A stretch of 64,000 nt of DNA. Origin: Thaumasiovibrio sp043421945. Its GTDB lineage: Bacteria; Pseudomonadota; Gammaproteobacteria; Enterobacterales; Vibrionaceae. The notes beneath the pieces are model-generated. The model worked only from the letters and a program-made list of their open reading frames with translations. It made no database searches and was not told where the DNA came from. The position numbers and the translations under genes were made by a program. This document shows positions 34,886-44,353 of this stretch, in pieces (position 1 is the stretch's first letter; each line of letters opens with the position of its first letter). Where the stretch lies: NCBI GenBank assembly GCA_043421945.1, contig JBHOGO010000001.1, positions 1 through 64,000 on the forward strand, given 5' to 3'.

Positions 34886-34914
34886 ATTCTAGGGATCGTA
34901 TGACGTGCTGTCAA
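34886..34914 (-). promoter_or_regulatory. carAB promoter candidate
   Basis: On the minus strand TTGACA (34909-34914), exactly 17 bases, then TAGAAT (34886-34891): a near-consensus sigma-70 promoter about 110 bases before the carA start. Confidence 0.65.
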
Positions 34915-34945
34915 CAAGCATGTAAAAATTAAATTTATTTATAGT

Positions 34946-34963
34946 GATTTCACCATGAATCAC
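34946..34963. promoter_or_regulatory. Inverted repeat upstream of the carAB promoter
   Basis: TGATT and AATCA flank TCACCATG. It lies just upstream of the promoter in a position where E. coli carAB has arginine- and pyrimidine-responsive sites; I could not match a clear ARG box. Confidence 0.3.
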
Positions 34964-35078
34964 CGACTAAACGCCTAAAAAAAGCAGTTAAGTTCGATGT
35001 AATGGATCTCATTAGCGGCCTCGATCGCAGCAAGGATTCCAATATCACTTCATCACTCATTTACACGGTTAACTTATG

Positions 35079-35094
35079 AGACAAACGTTTCCCT
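35079..35094. promoter_or_regulatory. Possible PurR operator for carAB
   Basis: The sequence AGACAAACGTTTCCCT matches the PurR consensus ANGCAANCGNTTNCNT at all fixed positions but one. PurR represses the upstream promoter of carAB in E. coli. The site is about 300 bases before carA, so a distal promoter would be expected nearby. Confidence 0.45.
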
Positions 35095-35218
35095 TGTTGA
35101 GTTTAAGGTGTATTTCTTTCCGTATTGCTACAAAACTGGATGAAACTTGAAAAAGAAGGGGAAATGGCGAGTGAAAAACAAACAAAAAGGTGAGAATGCC
35201 TCGTAATTAGATCAAGAA

Positions 35219-35270
35219 GCATGCCTATGAGAACCCCTTAAAAAAGGGAACGAATTCTGCATAGGCATTC
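35219..35270 (-). other. Long inverted repeat after dapB
   Basis: ATGCCTATG (35221-35229) pairs with CATAGGCAT (35260-35268), with a nested stem around CCCCTTAAAAAAGGG. It starts six bases past the dapB stop. No T-run follows, so it may be a protective 3' structure rather than a classical terminator. Confidence 0.5.
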
Positions 35271-35275
35271 AAGAA

Positions 35276-36079
35276 TTAATTAAGTCCTAAAACATCCTGC
35301 ATGGTGTAAAAACCTGCGGGTTTAGCGGCTAACCAAGCAGCAGCTCTAACCGCACCATTTGCAAAGGTCATTCGATCAGAAGCTTTATGGGTAATTTCGA
35401 CACGTTCGCCAATATCAGCAAACATAGCCGTATGCTCGCCGACTATATCGCCTGCGCGGATTGTCGCAAAGCCTATCTCATCACGACTACGCTCGCCTGT
35501 AATACCTTCACGAGCATACACTGCAACATCGTTGAGGTTATTCCCCATCGCGCTAGCAATCGCTTCACCCATGCCGATAGCCGTGCCTGAGGGTGCATCT
35601 ACCTTATGACGATGATGCGCTTCCACAATCTCGACATCGCAATAGTCACCCATCACTTTAGCCGCTTGCTCTAATAGTTTGAAAACAACATTTACGCCCA
35701 CACTATAGTTGGGTGCCATAATCATTGGAACACCTTCCGCAGCACGGTCAATAATGCTTTTCTCTTCCTCAGAGAAGCCCGTTGTACCAATGACAATTTG
35801 CTTTTGATGGGCCTGACACAATGCAATATTCGCTAACGTTGCTACCGGAGCAGTAAAATCAATGAGTACATCAAAATCATCCACGACCTTGGTAAGGTCA
35901 TCGACAATCGCAACGTCTAATTTACCAACACCTGCTAACTCACCTGCGTCACAGCCAATTAAGCTAGATTCGGGACGTTCACTTGCCGCACCCAATTGTG
36001 CGTGCTCTGAAAGGTGCACCGCTTTTATTAAGTTGCGCCCCATACGACCGGCTGCGCCAGCAACTGCAATTCGAACCAT
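35276..36079 (-). CDS. dapB: 4-hydroxy-tetrahydrodipicolinate reductase
   Basis: NAD(P)H-dependent step towards diaminopimelate and lysine. 267 residues from the ATG at 36079 (MVRIAVAGAAGRMGRN), preceded by GGAGA; the open frame continues 45 bases further without family match. The dinucleotide motif is GAAGRMG, and the catalytic HHRHKVDAPSGTA is intact. It lies in its own unit, about 500 bases from carA. Confidence 0.96.
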   Translation of the reverse strand: MVRIAVAGAAGRMGRNLIKAVHLSEHAQLGAASERPESSLIGCDAGELAGVGKLDVAIVDDLTKVVDDFDVLIDFTAPVATLANIALCQAHQKQIVIGTTGFSEEEKSIIDRAAEGVPMIMAPNYSVGVNVVFKLLEQAAKVMGDYCDVEIVEAHHRHKVDAPSGTAIGMGEAIASAMGNNLNDVAVYAREGITGERSRDEIGFATIRAGDIVGEHTAMFADIGERVEITHKASDRMTFANGAVRAAAWLAAKPAGFYTMQDVLGLN

Positions 36080-36217
36080 TGCGTCTATTCTCCATGTAAT
36101 GTTGTTAGCCATCACTGTAACCAAACTCGCCTCAAAACCAAAGCGTTAATCGTCAGCGCATCAGCTTCACCGTCAAGGAACATTTAAAAAATGAAGGTTA
36201 TCTCTCCTTCAAAAACG

Positions 36218-36245
36218 CAAAAAGCCCCACGAAAGTGAGGCTTTA
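36218..36245 (-). terminator. ispH terminator
   Basis: AAAGCC(CC)AC and GT(GA)GGCTTT around GAAA, with a T-run on the minus strand, about 90 bases past the ispH stop. Confidence 0.75.
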
Positions 36246-36330
36246 TATCATTGCTTGAAGGCGAAATAGACGGCCTTATCTAACGACTTATCTCTTTACC
36301 ATGTCTTCATACGAAAGGCCTTAAGCAAGA

Positions 36331-37272
36331 TTAGATGTTTTTGACCTGTAGCTCACGCGGAACTTCAAAAAACATATTTTCTTCACGGCCGCTGACTTCT
36401 TCAACTTGCGCACCGTTTAACTCTTGGATACGAGCAACGATCTGATTGACGAGCTCTTCCGGCGCTGACGCACCAGCAGTCACACCCACACGCCCCTGAC
36501 CAGCAAACCAAGCTTCTTCTACGTCCTCTGCGCAGTCTGTTAAATACCCCGGTGTGCCTAATTTTTCAGAAAGCTCTCTTAGGCGATTAGAGTTTGAAGA
36601 GTTTTTTGAGCCGACAACGATAAAAGTATCAACCTTACCAGCTAGCTCTCGTACCGCATCTTGACGGTTTTGAGTGGCGTAACAGATATCATCTTTACGT
36701 GGACCTTGAATGTCAGGAAAGACCTCACGAAGCTTCTCAATAACATCCGCGGTTTCATCCACAGAGAGTGTAGTTTGGCTAACATAGTGTAGGTTAGAGG
36801 GGTCAGTGACTTCGAGTTTGTCGACATCTTCTGGTTTTTCTACCAAATACATCCCGCCCGCTTCACTGGCATATTGACCCATTGTGCCTTCCACTTCAGG
36901 GTGCCCTGCGTGTCCTATAAGCACGACTTCCATGTTACGGCGGCTGGCCCGCGCAACTTCCATGTGAACCTTGGTAACCAATGGGCAGGTCGCATCAAAA
37001 ACAGTAAGATCACGAGATTTTGCTTCTGTACGTACCGCTTGCGACACACCATGAGCAGAAAATATCACAATGCTGCCATCAGGCACTTCATGCAACTCTT
37101 CAACAAAAATAGCGCCTCGTTCCTTTAAACCTTCAACCACAAAACGGTTGTGAACGACTTCATGACGAACATAAATTGGCGGCTGGTACATTTCTAGCGC
37201 ACGCTCCACTATCGTAATGGCTCGGTCAACACCAGCACAAAAGCCACGTGGATTAGTGAGAAGGATTTTCAT
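36331..37272 (-). CDS. ispH: 4-hydroxy-3-methylbut-2-enyl diphosphate reductase
   Basis: Last step of the MEP isoprenoid pathway, giving IPP and DMAPP with a [4Fe-4S] cluster. 313 residues; the three cluster cysteines are in NPRGFCAGV (Cys12), FDATCPLV (Cys96) and DDICYATQNRQ (Cys197). TNPRGFCAGVDRAI and the catalytic E in the AGHPEVEGTMG region are family hallmarks. It follows fkpB by 14 bases; ileS-lspA-fkpB-ispH is the standard order. Confidence 0.97.
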   Translation of the reverse strand: MKILLTNPRGFCAGVDRAITIVERALEMYQPPIYVRHEVVHNRFVVEGLKERGAIFVEELHEVPDGSIVIFSAHGVSQAVRTEAKSRDLTVFDATCPLVTKVHMEVARASRRNMEVVLIGHAGHPEVEGTMGQYASEAGGMYLVEKPEDVDKLEVTDPSNLHYVSQTTLSVDETADVIEKLREVFPDIQGPRKDDICYATQNRQDAVRELAGKVDTFIVVGSKNSSNSNRLRELSEKLGTPGYLTDCAEDVEEAWFAGQGRVGVTAGASAPEELVNQIVARIQELNGAQVEEVSGREENMFFEVPRELQVKNI

Positions 37273-37286
37273 CGTTTTCTTATCTC

Positions 37287-37724
37287 TTAAGCAATAATTT
37301 CGACAATATCGACATCAAAAATAATATCAACCCCAGAAAGTGGGTGGTTAAAGTCTACAGTGACTGAATCGCCGGTCACATCGGTTACGATGCCTGGGAT
37401 CTCGTTGCCATCAGGGCCAGCAAACGCCATGATAGTTCCCGCTTCTGGCTCAGCATCTGCGCCAAATTGAGTACGAGAAAAATGCTGAATATTGTCAGGA
37501 TTAGGATGCCCAAACGCATCTTCAGGACCAAGTTCGAAACTGGCCTTCTCACCTTGAGCAAGACCAAGTAGGCAACGCTCGAACTGTGGTGTTAGGCTCC
37601 CATCACCCAAACGAAACTTTACTGGTTTACCGATCTCTTTCGTTGATTCGGCTACCGAACCATCTTTCAATTTGATATCGAAATGAATAAGTACTTCACT
37701 CGTGTCGTTAATGACGTTTGGCAT
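37287..37724 (-). CDS. fkpB: FKBP-type peptidyl-prolyl isomerase (SlpA type)
   Basis: Short FKBP fold with an inserted flap domain, a folding helper. 145 residues from the ATG at 37724 (MPNVINDTSEVLIHF), preceded by AGGAT; the longer frame adds 12 residues unsupported by the family. Motifs LGDGSLTPQFERCLLGL and GPEDAFGHPN fit. Downstream partner ispH. Confidence 0.93.
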   Translation of the reverse strand: MPNVINDTSEVLIHFDIKLKDGSVAESTKEIGKPVKFRLGDGSLTPQFERCLLGLAQGEKASFELGPEDAFGHPNPDNIQHFSRTQFGADAEPEAGTIMAFAGPDGNEIPGIVTDVTGDSVTVDFNHPLSGVDIIFDVDIVEIIA

Positions 37725-37798
37725 AGATATCCTTGTCTGTGTAGAGTTAATGGTAGCCAAAACCCAGTGAACACTGAATGGCCTACCGTCATTACAAT

Positions 37799-37830
37799 AA
37801 AGCGCCGCCCATCGAAATGAGCAGCGCTTT
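37799..37830 (-). terminator. Hairpin between lspA and fkpB
   Basis: AAAGCGC and GCGCTTT with a partly paired interior. The downstream T-run is short (TTTATT), so this may only reduce read-through from lspA into fkpB. Confidence 0.5.
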
Positions 37831-37879
37831 TATTCTATCAGTGCGAGTGTGAATCGCTTAGCAACAACGGCGTGATGCC

Positions 37880-38392
37880 TTATTTATCCGTTGCTTCAGA
37901 CGACGCTTCTGATTTAAAGCTATCGATAATGATCAGCACTGCACCAATACAAATCGCTGAGTCAGCAATATTGAAAGCAGGCCAATGATAATTACCAACA
38001 TAAAAATCTAAGAAGTCGACCACATAGCCATGGACCATGCGATCAAAGACGTTACCAAGCGCGCCACCAATCACTAAGGCGTAGGCGCTATTCACTAAAG
38101 CCTGCTGAGCTGGTGCTCGACGCATCCAGAACATCAGCATACTACACACACCAAATGCTATGGCACTGAATGCCCAACGCTGCCAGCCTCCTGCATCACT
38201 CAGGAAGCTAAATGCGGCACCATAGTTATGAACATACAAGAAATTGAAGAAGGGTAAGACTTCAATTCGATGCTCCCAACCGTAGCCCATGTTATCCATC
38301 ACATATAGCTTTGAAGCGATGTCAATCACAAACACGGTTACCGCTAGCCACAGCCAGCGGAGTCCAGATTGTTTAAGTGCTGGCATTGTCAT
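37880..38392 (-). CDS. lspA: Lipoprotein signal peptidase II
   Basis: Inner-membrane aspartyl protease that removes signal peptides of lipoproteins such as those encoded by nlpI and the first genes here. 170 residues with four membrane helices. The two catalytic Asp motifs are GGALGNVFDRM and AFNIADSAICIGA. Its start overlaps the ileS stop by one base (TAATG), so translation is coupled. Confidence 0.97.
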   Translation of the reverse strand: MTMPALKQSGLRWLWLAVTVFVIDIASKLYVMDNMGYGWEHRIEVLPFFNFLYVHNYGAAFSFLSDAGGWQRWAFSAIAFGVCSMLMFWMRRAPAQQALVNSAYALVIGGALGNVFDRMVHGYVVDFLDFYVGNYHWPAFNIADSAICIGAVLIIIDSFKSEASSEATDK

Positions 38393-41223
38393 TAGGCAAA
38401 CTTACGCTCTTCACCGTCACCGTCGATATTTGATGCACAGCGGCCACAGACTTTCTCGTGACCAGCAACAGAACCCACATCGTCCACATAGTGCCAACAA
38501 CGATCACACTTCTCTGCTTCCGATGCTTTCACCACCACGAATAGACCATCAACATCCGTTGCCTGTGCTTCTGCTGGCTTAGCATCAACAGATTCAACTT
38601 TTGCTTTTGAGGTCAATAGGACAAAACGCAACTCGTCTTGAAGGCGATTAAGATCAGCAGCCAATGTTTCGTTAGCATAAAGCGTCACTTCCGCTTGTAA
38701 AGAGCCACCAATCGACTTCTCTTTACGTGCTTCTTCAAGCAGCTTATTCACTGCACCACGAACACCTTGTACTTGCTGCCAGAAAGCATCGTTCAAGCTC
38801 TCATCAGCCGATAGACCGAATAGACCTTGATACCACTCACCAGTGAACACAAACTTGTCACGAGAGCCTGGCATTTCTTGCCAGATTTCATCAGCTGTGA
38901 ACGACATAATCGGTGCCATCCAACGAACCAATGCTTCGACAATGTAGTAAAGCGCAGTTTGGCAGCTACGTTGAGCGTGACCACCCAACTTAGCGGTGTA
39001 TTGACGGTCTTTAATCACATCAAGATAGAATGAACCCATCTCAATCGAACAGAACTGCATCAAACGTTGTGTTACACCATGAAGGTTATACTCGTCGTAA
39101 GCGGCAATAATATCAGCTTGAGCCGCCTGTGCTTGACCTACAGCCCAACGATCCAGAGCAACCATCTCGTCAGCAGGAACAAGATCGGTTTCAGGATTGA
39201 AGCCGTTCATGTTCGCCAATAGGAAACGTGCGGTATTACGAATACGGCGGTATGCATCAGCACTGCGCTTAAGGATTTCATCAGAAACCGCAACTTCACC
39301 CGTGTAATCCGTCGAAGCAACCCATAAACGCAAAATGTCAGCGCCTAGCTTGTTCGTCACATCTTTTGGTGCAACAACGTTACCGATAGATTTAGACATC
39401 TTACGGCCTTTACCATCGACAACGAAGCCGTGCGTTAGCACTTGCTTGTAGGGTGCTTCACCTTTCATCGCTACCGATGAAATCAACGACGACTGGAACC
39501 AACCACGGTGTTGATCTGAACCCTCAAGGTACAGGTCTGCACTGTTGCCATTGAACTCTTCACGGGCATCGACAACCGAAGAGTGTGTAACGCCTGAATC
39601 GAACCAAACATCCAGTGTATCTAACACTTTCTCGTAGTTCGCAGCATCTTCTTCACCCATCAGCTCAGCAGGATCGACATCCCACCACGCTTGAATGCCT
39701 TTTTCTTCAACTAACTTAGCGACTTTCTCGATAAGAGTTAGGCTATCTGGGTGTAAGTCTTGAGTCTCTTTATGAACGAAGAGCGCAATAGGCACACCCC
39801 AGGTACGTTGACGAGAGATACACCATTCAGGGCGACCTTCAACCATACTTTCGATACGGCTTTGGCCCCACTCAGGTAACCACTGAACGCCTTTAATTTC
39901 TTCCAGAGCTTTAGCACGCAGACCTGCTTGATCCATAGAGATGAACCACTGTGGTGTTGCGCGGAAGATAATTGGCGTTTTGTGACGCCAGCAATGCGGA
40001 TAGCTGTGCTCGTAAGCATGGTGATGCAACAGAGCACCGTGCTCTTTTAGCGTTTCAACAACAGCATTGTTCGCTTTAAATACATGCTGACCTGCAAAAA
40101 GCTCAGTGTCAGGCAAGTAAACACCGTTACTGCCGACTGGGTTTGCAACTTCTAAGTCATATTTTTGACCAACCACGAAATCTTCTTGACCGTGGCCAGG
40201 TGCGGTATGTACACAACCTGTACCCGATTCTGTCGTCACGTGATCACCTAAAACAACCGGTACATCAAATGCGTAGAATGGGTGGTTGAAGCGCATCAGC
40301 TCTAAATCAGAACCTTTACAGAAGCCAAGATTATGGAAGTGCTCGATACCGGCACGATCCATGACATCTTTCGCTAGCTCAGCAGCAACGATCAAACGAT
40401 AAGGTTGCTCACCTTCAACTTGTACTAATACGTACTCAAGATCATCACGACAAGCGACAGCACGGTTAGCAGGAAGTGTCCAAGGCGTTGTTGTCCAGAT
40501 AACAATTGAGATATCACCTTCACCCGCATGGTTATCAGCACAGTCAAACTTCGCTGCAACCGCTGCTTGGTCAGCCGCTTTAAACATCACGTCAATCGAT
40601 GGCGATACTTTGTCTTGGTATTCAACTTCTGCTTCAGCAAGCGCTGAACCACAATCAGTACACCAGTGAACAGGCTTAAACCCTTTCAGTAGGTGACCGT
40701 TGTCTGCAATCTTACCAAGTGCACGGATAATGTTAGCTTCAGTGCCGAAGTCCATGGTGCGGTAAGGCTTATCCCACTCACCCATGATACCAAGGCGCTT
40801 AAAGCTCTCTTTCTGACCTTCAACCTGGCCTGCCGCGTATGCGCGACATTTTTCACGAAACTCAGCAGCCGTTACTTTATGACCAGGCTTGCCGACTTTC
40901 TTTTCAACCATTAGCTCGATAGGCAGACCGTGGCAATCCCATCCTGGAACATAAGGTGCGTCAAAGCCAGACAGTGACTTTGACTTGATAATAATGTCTT
41001 TAAGAATCTTATTTAACGCGTGACCAATATGAATATCTCCATTGGCATATGGAGGGCCATCATGGAGAACGAAAGATTTTTTACCTTTCTTGGCTTTACG
41101 GATCTCACCGTAAAGATCTTCTTTATACCAACGCTCAAGCATTTTTGGCTCACGTTGAGCCAGGTTACCGCGCATTGGAAACCCTGTTTCAGGTAGATTC
41201 AGGGTATCTTTATAGTCGCTCAT
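38392..41223 (-). CDS. ileS: Isoleucyl-tRNA synthetase
   Basis: Class I synthetase charging tRNA-Ile, with an editing domain that removes Val. 943 residues: HIGH in DIHIGHALNK, the editing insertion (about 195-390, WTTTPWTLPAN), KMSKS in GRKMSKSIGN, and the C-terminal zinc cysteines CDRCWHY and CGRCASN. It follows ribF by 15 bases. Confidence 0.98.
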   Translation of the reverse strand: MSDYKDTLNLPETGFPMRGNLAQREPKMLERWYKEDLYGEIRKAKKGKKSFVLHDGPPYANGDIHIGHALNKILKDIIIKSKSLSGFDAPYVPGWDCHGLPIELMVEKKVGKPGHKVTAAEFREKCRAYAAGQVEGQKESFKRLGIMGEWDKPYRTMDFGTEANIIRALGKIADNGHLLKGFKPVHWCTDCGSALAEAEVEYQDKVSPSIDVMFKAADQAAVAAKFDCADNHAGEGDISIVIWTTTPWTLPANRAVACRDDLEYVLVQVEGEQPYRLIVAAELAKDVMDRAGIEHFHNLGFCKGSDLELMRFNHPFYAFDVPVVLGDHVTTESGTGCVHTAPGHGQEDFVVGQKYDLEVANPVGSNGVYLPDTELFAGQHVFKANNAVVETLKEHGALLHHHAYEHSYPHCWRHKTPIIFRATPQWFISMDQAGLRAKALEEIKGVQWLPEWGQSRIESMVEGRPEWCISRQRTWGVPIALFVHKETQDLHPDSLTLIEKVAKLVEEKGIQAWWDVDPAELMGEEDAANYEKVLDTLDVWFDSGVTHSSVVDAREEFNGNSADLYLEGSDQHRGWFQSSLISSVAMKGEAPYKQVLTHGFVVDGKGRKMSKSIGNVVAPKDVTNKLGADILRLWVASTDYTGEVAVSDEILKRSADAYRRIRNTARFLLANMNGFNPETDLVPADEMVALDRWAVGQAQAAQADIIAAYDEYNLHGVTQRLMQFCSIEMGSFYLDVIKDRQYTAKLGGHAQRSCQTALYYIVEALVRWMAPIMSFTADEIWQEMPGSRDKFVFTGEWYQGLFGLSADESLNDAFWQQVQGVRGAVNKLLEEARKEKSIGGSLQAEVTLYANETLAADLNRLQDELRFVLLTSKAKVESVDAKPAEAQATDVDGLFVVVKASEAEKCDRCWHYVDDVGSVAGHEKVCGRCASNIDGDGEERKFA

Positions 41224-41238
41224 TGATTCTCAATTCCG

Positions 41239-42183
41239 TTAATTGACATTATTGTTGTCAGCAAGCCATTGCCGGGCTTGCTGAGCATCACGCTCTATTT
41301 GCGCTTTTAGCTCCTCAAAGGAAGCAAATTTATGTTCGTCGCGTAGCTTATTTCGCAACACGACCTCAATTTGTTGACCGTATAGGTCTTGCTGGAAATC
41401 AAAAAGATGCACTTCCAACTGCTGCCGAACACCGTTGACCGTGGGACGGTTTCCAATGTTCGCGACACCGCAATAACACTGTGTCGAATTCGCCAACATC
41501 ACTTCGACAGCATAGACTCCATTAACTGGAGATACTCGTCGTTTTAAAGGCACATTCGCCGTCGGGAATCCGATAGTTCTTCCCAACTTGCGACCGTGTG
41601 AAACGCGCCCAGTAATACTATAGGCACGACCTAACAGTGATTTGGCTAAGGTAAGATCGTCACTGGCAAGCGCCTCGCGGATAGCTGTACTGCTAACGCG
41701 CTGCTCACCTACACAAAAACTGTGCGTGCTAACAACCTCAAAACCATATTTCTCACCGGCTTGTTTTAACATAGCAAAGTTACCACGACGGCCGCGACCA
41801 AAGCAAAAATCATCGCCTACGACGAGAAATTTAACATCCAGTCCGTTGACCAACAAGTCATCGATAAATGCTTCCGCTTCGAGAGCCGCAAAACGTTCAT
41901 TAAAGTTAATACTTAATAAACGATCGACCTTTTGCTCATGAAGCTGATGAAATTTATCTCTAAAGCGCGTTAACCTTGCCGGTGCTCGCTCACCAAGGAA
42001 CACTTCCATCGGTTGCGGTTCAAAACTCATCACCACAGAAGGTAGACCAAGAGCTTGCGCCTTTTCACTTAACTTAGACAAAACGCGTTGATGCCCTAAA
42101 TGAACACCATCAAAATTACCAATCGTCAGCACACAACCGCGATGCGGTGCGCGTAAATTATGAATACCGCGAATTAGTTCCAT
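41239..42183 (-). CDS. ribF: Bifunctional riboflavin kinase/FAD synthetase
   Basis: Makes FMN from riboflavin and FAD from FMN. 314 residues: an N-terminal nucleotidyltransferase part (TIGNFDGVHLGHQ) and a C-terminal kinase part (GRTIGFPTANV, NGVYAVEV). Position between murJ and ileS is standard. Confidence 0.97.
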   Translation of the reverse strand: MELIRGIHNLRAPHRGCVLTIGNFDGVHLGHQRVLSKLSEKAQALGLPSVVMSFEPQPMEVFLGERAPARLTRFRDKFHQLHEQKVDRLLSINFNERFAALEAEAFIDDLLVNGLDVKFLVVGDDFCFGRGRRGNFAMLKQAGEKYGFEVVSTHSFCVGEQRVSSTAIREALASDDLTLAKSLLGRAYSITGRVSHGRKLGRTIGFPTANVPLKRRVSPVNGVYAVEVMLANSTQCYCGVANIGNRPTVNGVRQQLEVHLFDFQQDLYGQQIEVVLRNKLRDEHKFASFEELKAQIERDAQQARQWLADNNNVN

Positions 42184-42243
42184 AAGCCTTGTGAAAGTTT
42201 AAACACCAGAACCGACGGATTATAACCTAGTCAATGCCATCAT

Positions 42244-43803
42244 TCAGCCCTCAGATCGAAGATGATGCATTCTAAGCCCTAAAATCACTAAAATTAGCCC
42301 GTAAGTGCCTGCACCCATAACAATTAAGCCGGCTAACCAAAACGCACGGAAACTGAATGTCATCGCCACCCAACTCTCAAATACAGGCATTAGGACAACA
42401 ATCAAGGCTGCCATGCAAGCTGCTGCCACCCCTAAACGTAATGCGAATAAGAGTGTCTGTCGGCTAATTTGGTAAATGCCCTTAATATGCAAACCGCGGT
42501 ACAGTAACGATGCGTTCACCAATGCTGACAGTGCCGTTGCCATCGCCAGCCCCACATAGCCGTAAAAAGAGGCGAAAATAACATTGAATAGCATATTGGA
42601 GATCATCGCAATGATCCCATACCTTACGGGAGTTTTAGTGTCTTGACGCGCGTAGTAGCCAGGCGCCAGTACTTTTATCAACATAAAATTCAATAGCCCT
42701 GATGCATAGGCGAGCAAGGATAACGATGCTTGATTAACGTCATGTACACCAAACTCCCCTCGCATGAATAGCACCATAAGCATCGGCTTCGCTAAGACCA
42801 TTAAGCCAACCATGGCTGGCACACCCAATAGAAGCACCATCCGAACCCCCCAATCCATGGTCGCCGCAAACTGGTGAGGAGCTGCGTCAACATGCTTGCG
42901 CGACAAAACGGGAAGAATGACCGTCGCAATAGCGATGCCAAATAGTCCGAGAGGAAACTCGAGAAGACGGTCTGAATAGTAAAGCCAGCTAATCGAACCA
43001 GAAGCCAAAAAGCTGGCGATAAAGGTATCAAGAAGTAAGTTAATTTGACTCACTGAAACACCAAACATCGCCGGTATCATCAAAGTGCGAATTTTGACAA
43101 CACCAGGATCACGCCATCCCCACTGCGGTCTGACCAAGAAACCTTGCTTAGCAAGAAAGGGAATTTGGAACAAAAACTGAATCAATCCACCTAAAAACAC
43201 CCCTATCGCCAACCCCACTTCTGGTTGACCTAGTTGTGGCGAGATAAACATAGCCGCACTGATAATGGCAACATTAAGAAAAACAGGGGTAAAGGAGGAA
43301 ACAGCAAACTTACCTAGGGTGTTCAAAATAGCCCCAGAAAGAGCCACAAAAGTAATGAACCACAAATAAGGAAAAGTAATCTTGAGTAAGAAACTCGCCA
43401 GCTCAAATTTTTCTGCTGATGGCCCATCATTCATCCAATCTAGAAACCAGCCAAAACCAAATAAAGCCGTAATCACACCAGAGCCCAACACACCGAGTAT
43501 CGTCACTATGGAGACGATAACGCCGAGTGTTCCCGACACTTTCGCAATTAATTGACGCGTTTTTTGGTCGTCACCACTCGCGTGGTACTCGGTAAGCACA
43601 GGGACAAAGGCTTGAGAAAATGCGCCTTCCGCAAATAGTCGACGTAAGAAATTAGGAATTTTATTCGCAAAAAAGAAGACATCTGCCGCGGCTCCCGCCC
43701 CCATTAAATTGGCAACGACAACATCTCTCACTAAACCCAATACACGCGAAATTAACGTCATTGCACTAACAATGACGCCAGAGCGCATCAAACGCTTGCT
43801 CAC
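42244..43803 (-). CDS. murJ: Lipid II flippase MurJ
   Basis: Moves lipid II across the inner membrane for peptidoglycan synthesis. 519 residues, about 14 membrane helices, MOP-superfamily fold. The N-terminal SRVLGLVRDVVVANLMGAG and FNVIF/SALVNASLL segments fit the family. It is divergent from rpsT, as in E. coli. Confidence 0.96.
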   Translation of the reverse strand: MSKRLMRSGVIVSAMTLISRVLGLVRDVVVANLMGAGAAADVFFFANKIPNFLRRLFAEGAFSQAFVPVLTEYHASGDDQKTRQLIAKVSGTLGVIVSIVTILGVLGSGVITALFGFGWFLDWMNDGPSAEKFELASFLLKITFPYLWFITFVALSGAILNTLGKFAVSSFTPVFLNVAIISAAMFISPQLGQPEVGLAIGVFLGGLIQFLFQIPFLAKQGFLVRPQWGWRDPGVVKIRTLMIPAMFGVSVSQINLLLDTFIASFLASGSISWLYYSDRLLEFPLGLFGIAIATVILPVLSRKHVDAAPHQFAATMDWGVRMVLLLGVPAMVGLMVLAKPMLMVLFMRGEFGVHDVNQASLSLLAYASGLLNFMLIKVLAPGYYARQDTKTPVRYGIIAMISNMLFNVIFASFYGYVGLAMATALSALVNASLLYRGLHIKGIYQISRQTLLFALRLGVAAACMAALIVVLMPVFESWVAMTFSFRAFWLAGLIVMGAGTYGLILVILGLRMHHLRSEG

Positions 43804-43938
43804 AAAAAAAACCTCATAAAGATGACCCGAAGTGGTGACGTGTGGGCCTTAATGCTGTTAGAATATGTCGCCATATTAACCGTGTTATTCCACTGGCGCC
43901 ATGCAAACTTGGCTAGGTGGTATTTTGCACAATTTTAG

Positions 43939-43967
43939 TTGACATTTTTGGCGTATAAGTGCATAGT
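43939..43967 (+). promoter_or_regulatory. rpsT promoter candidate
   Basis: TTGACA (43939-43944), 17 bases, then CATAGT (43962-43967), about 40 bases before the rpsT start. Confidence 0.55.
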
Positions 43968-44007
43968 CCACCGCCTTAAAATATCACCTTGTTTGGAGTT
44001 TAGACCC

Positions 44008-44268
44008 TTGGCAAATATCAAATCTGCTAAGAAGCGTGCTATCACTTCTGAAAAACGTCGCCAGCATAACGCTAGCCGTCGTTCTATGATGCGCACCTTC
44101 ATGAAAAAAGTAATCACAGCTATCGAAGCTGGTGATAAAGCTGCTGCAACTCAAGCTTTCGCTGAAATGCAACCAGTTCTTGACCGTGCTGCGACTAAAG
44201 GCCTAGTTCATAAGAACAAAGCTGCTCGCCATAAAGCGCGTTACGCTGCTAAAATCAACGCTCTGTAA
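44008..44268 (+). CDS. rpsT: 30S ribosomal protein S20
   Basis: Early 16S rRNA-binding protein. 86 residues reading ANIKSAKKRAITSEKRRQHN after the start. The start is TTG at 44008 with TTGGAG upstream; E. coli rpsT also starts with UUG, which is part of its autoregulation. The open frame extends 69 bases further but has no family match. A strong terminator follows. Confidence 0.96.
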   Translation: MANIKSAKKRAITSEKRRQHNASRRSMMRTFMKKVITAIEAGDKAAATQAFAEMQPVLDRAATKGLVHKNKAARHKARYAAKINAL

Positions 44269-44294
44269 TTTATTACTGACTTTTGATTTTCGCG

Positions 44295-44325
44295 AAAAAA
44301 ACCGGCCTTGGCCGGTTTTTTTTTG
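44295..44325 (+). terminator. rpsT terminator
   Basis: AACCGGCC and GGCCGGTT flank TT, with a nine-base T-run on the + strand and an A-run before the stem, so it may work in both directions. Confidence 0.9.
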
Positions 44326-44353
44326 TCTTAACTTTACCGTTTATATTTTATCG

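Noticed and set aside
34777..34917. Extra 47 residues at the start of carA
   Set aside because: This stretch contains a near-consensus promoter; the TTG at 34776 has GGAGG upstream and matches the E. coli CarA start.
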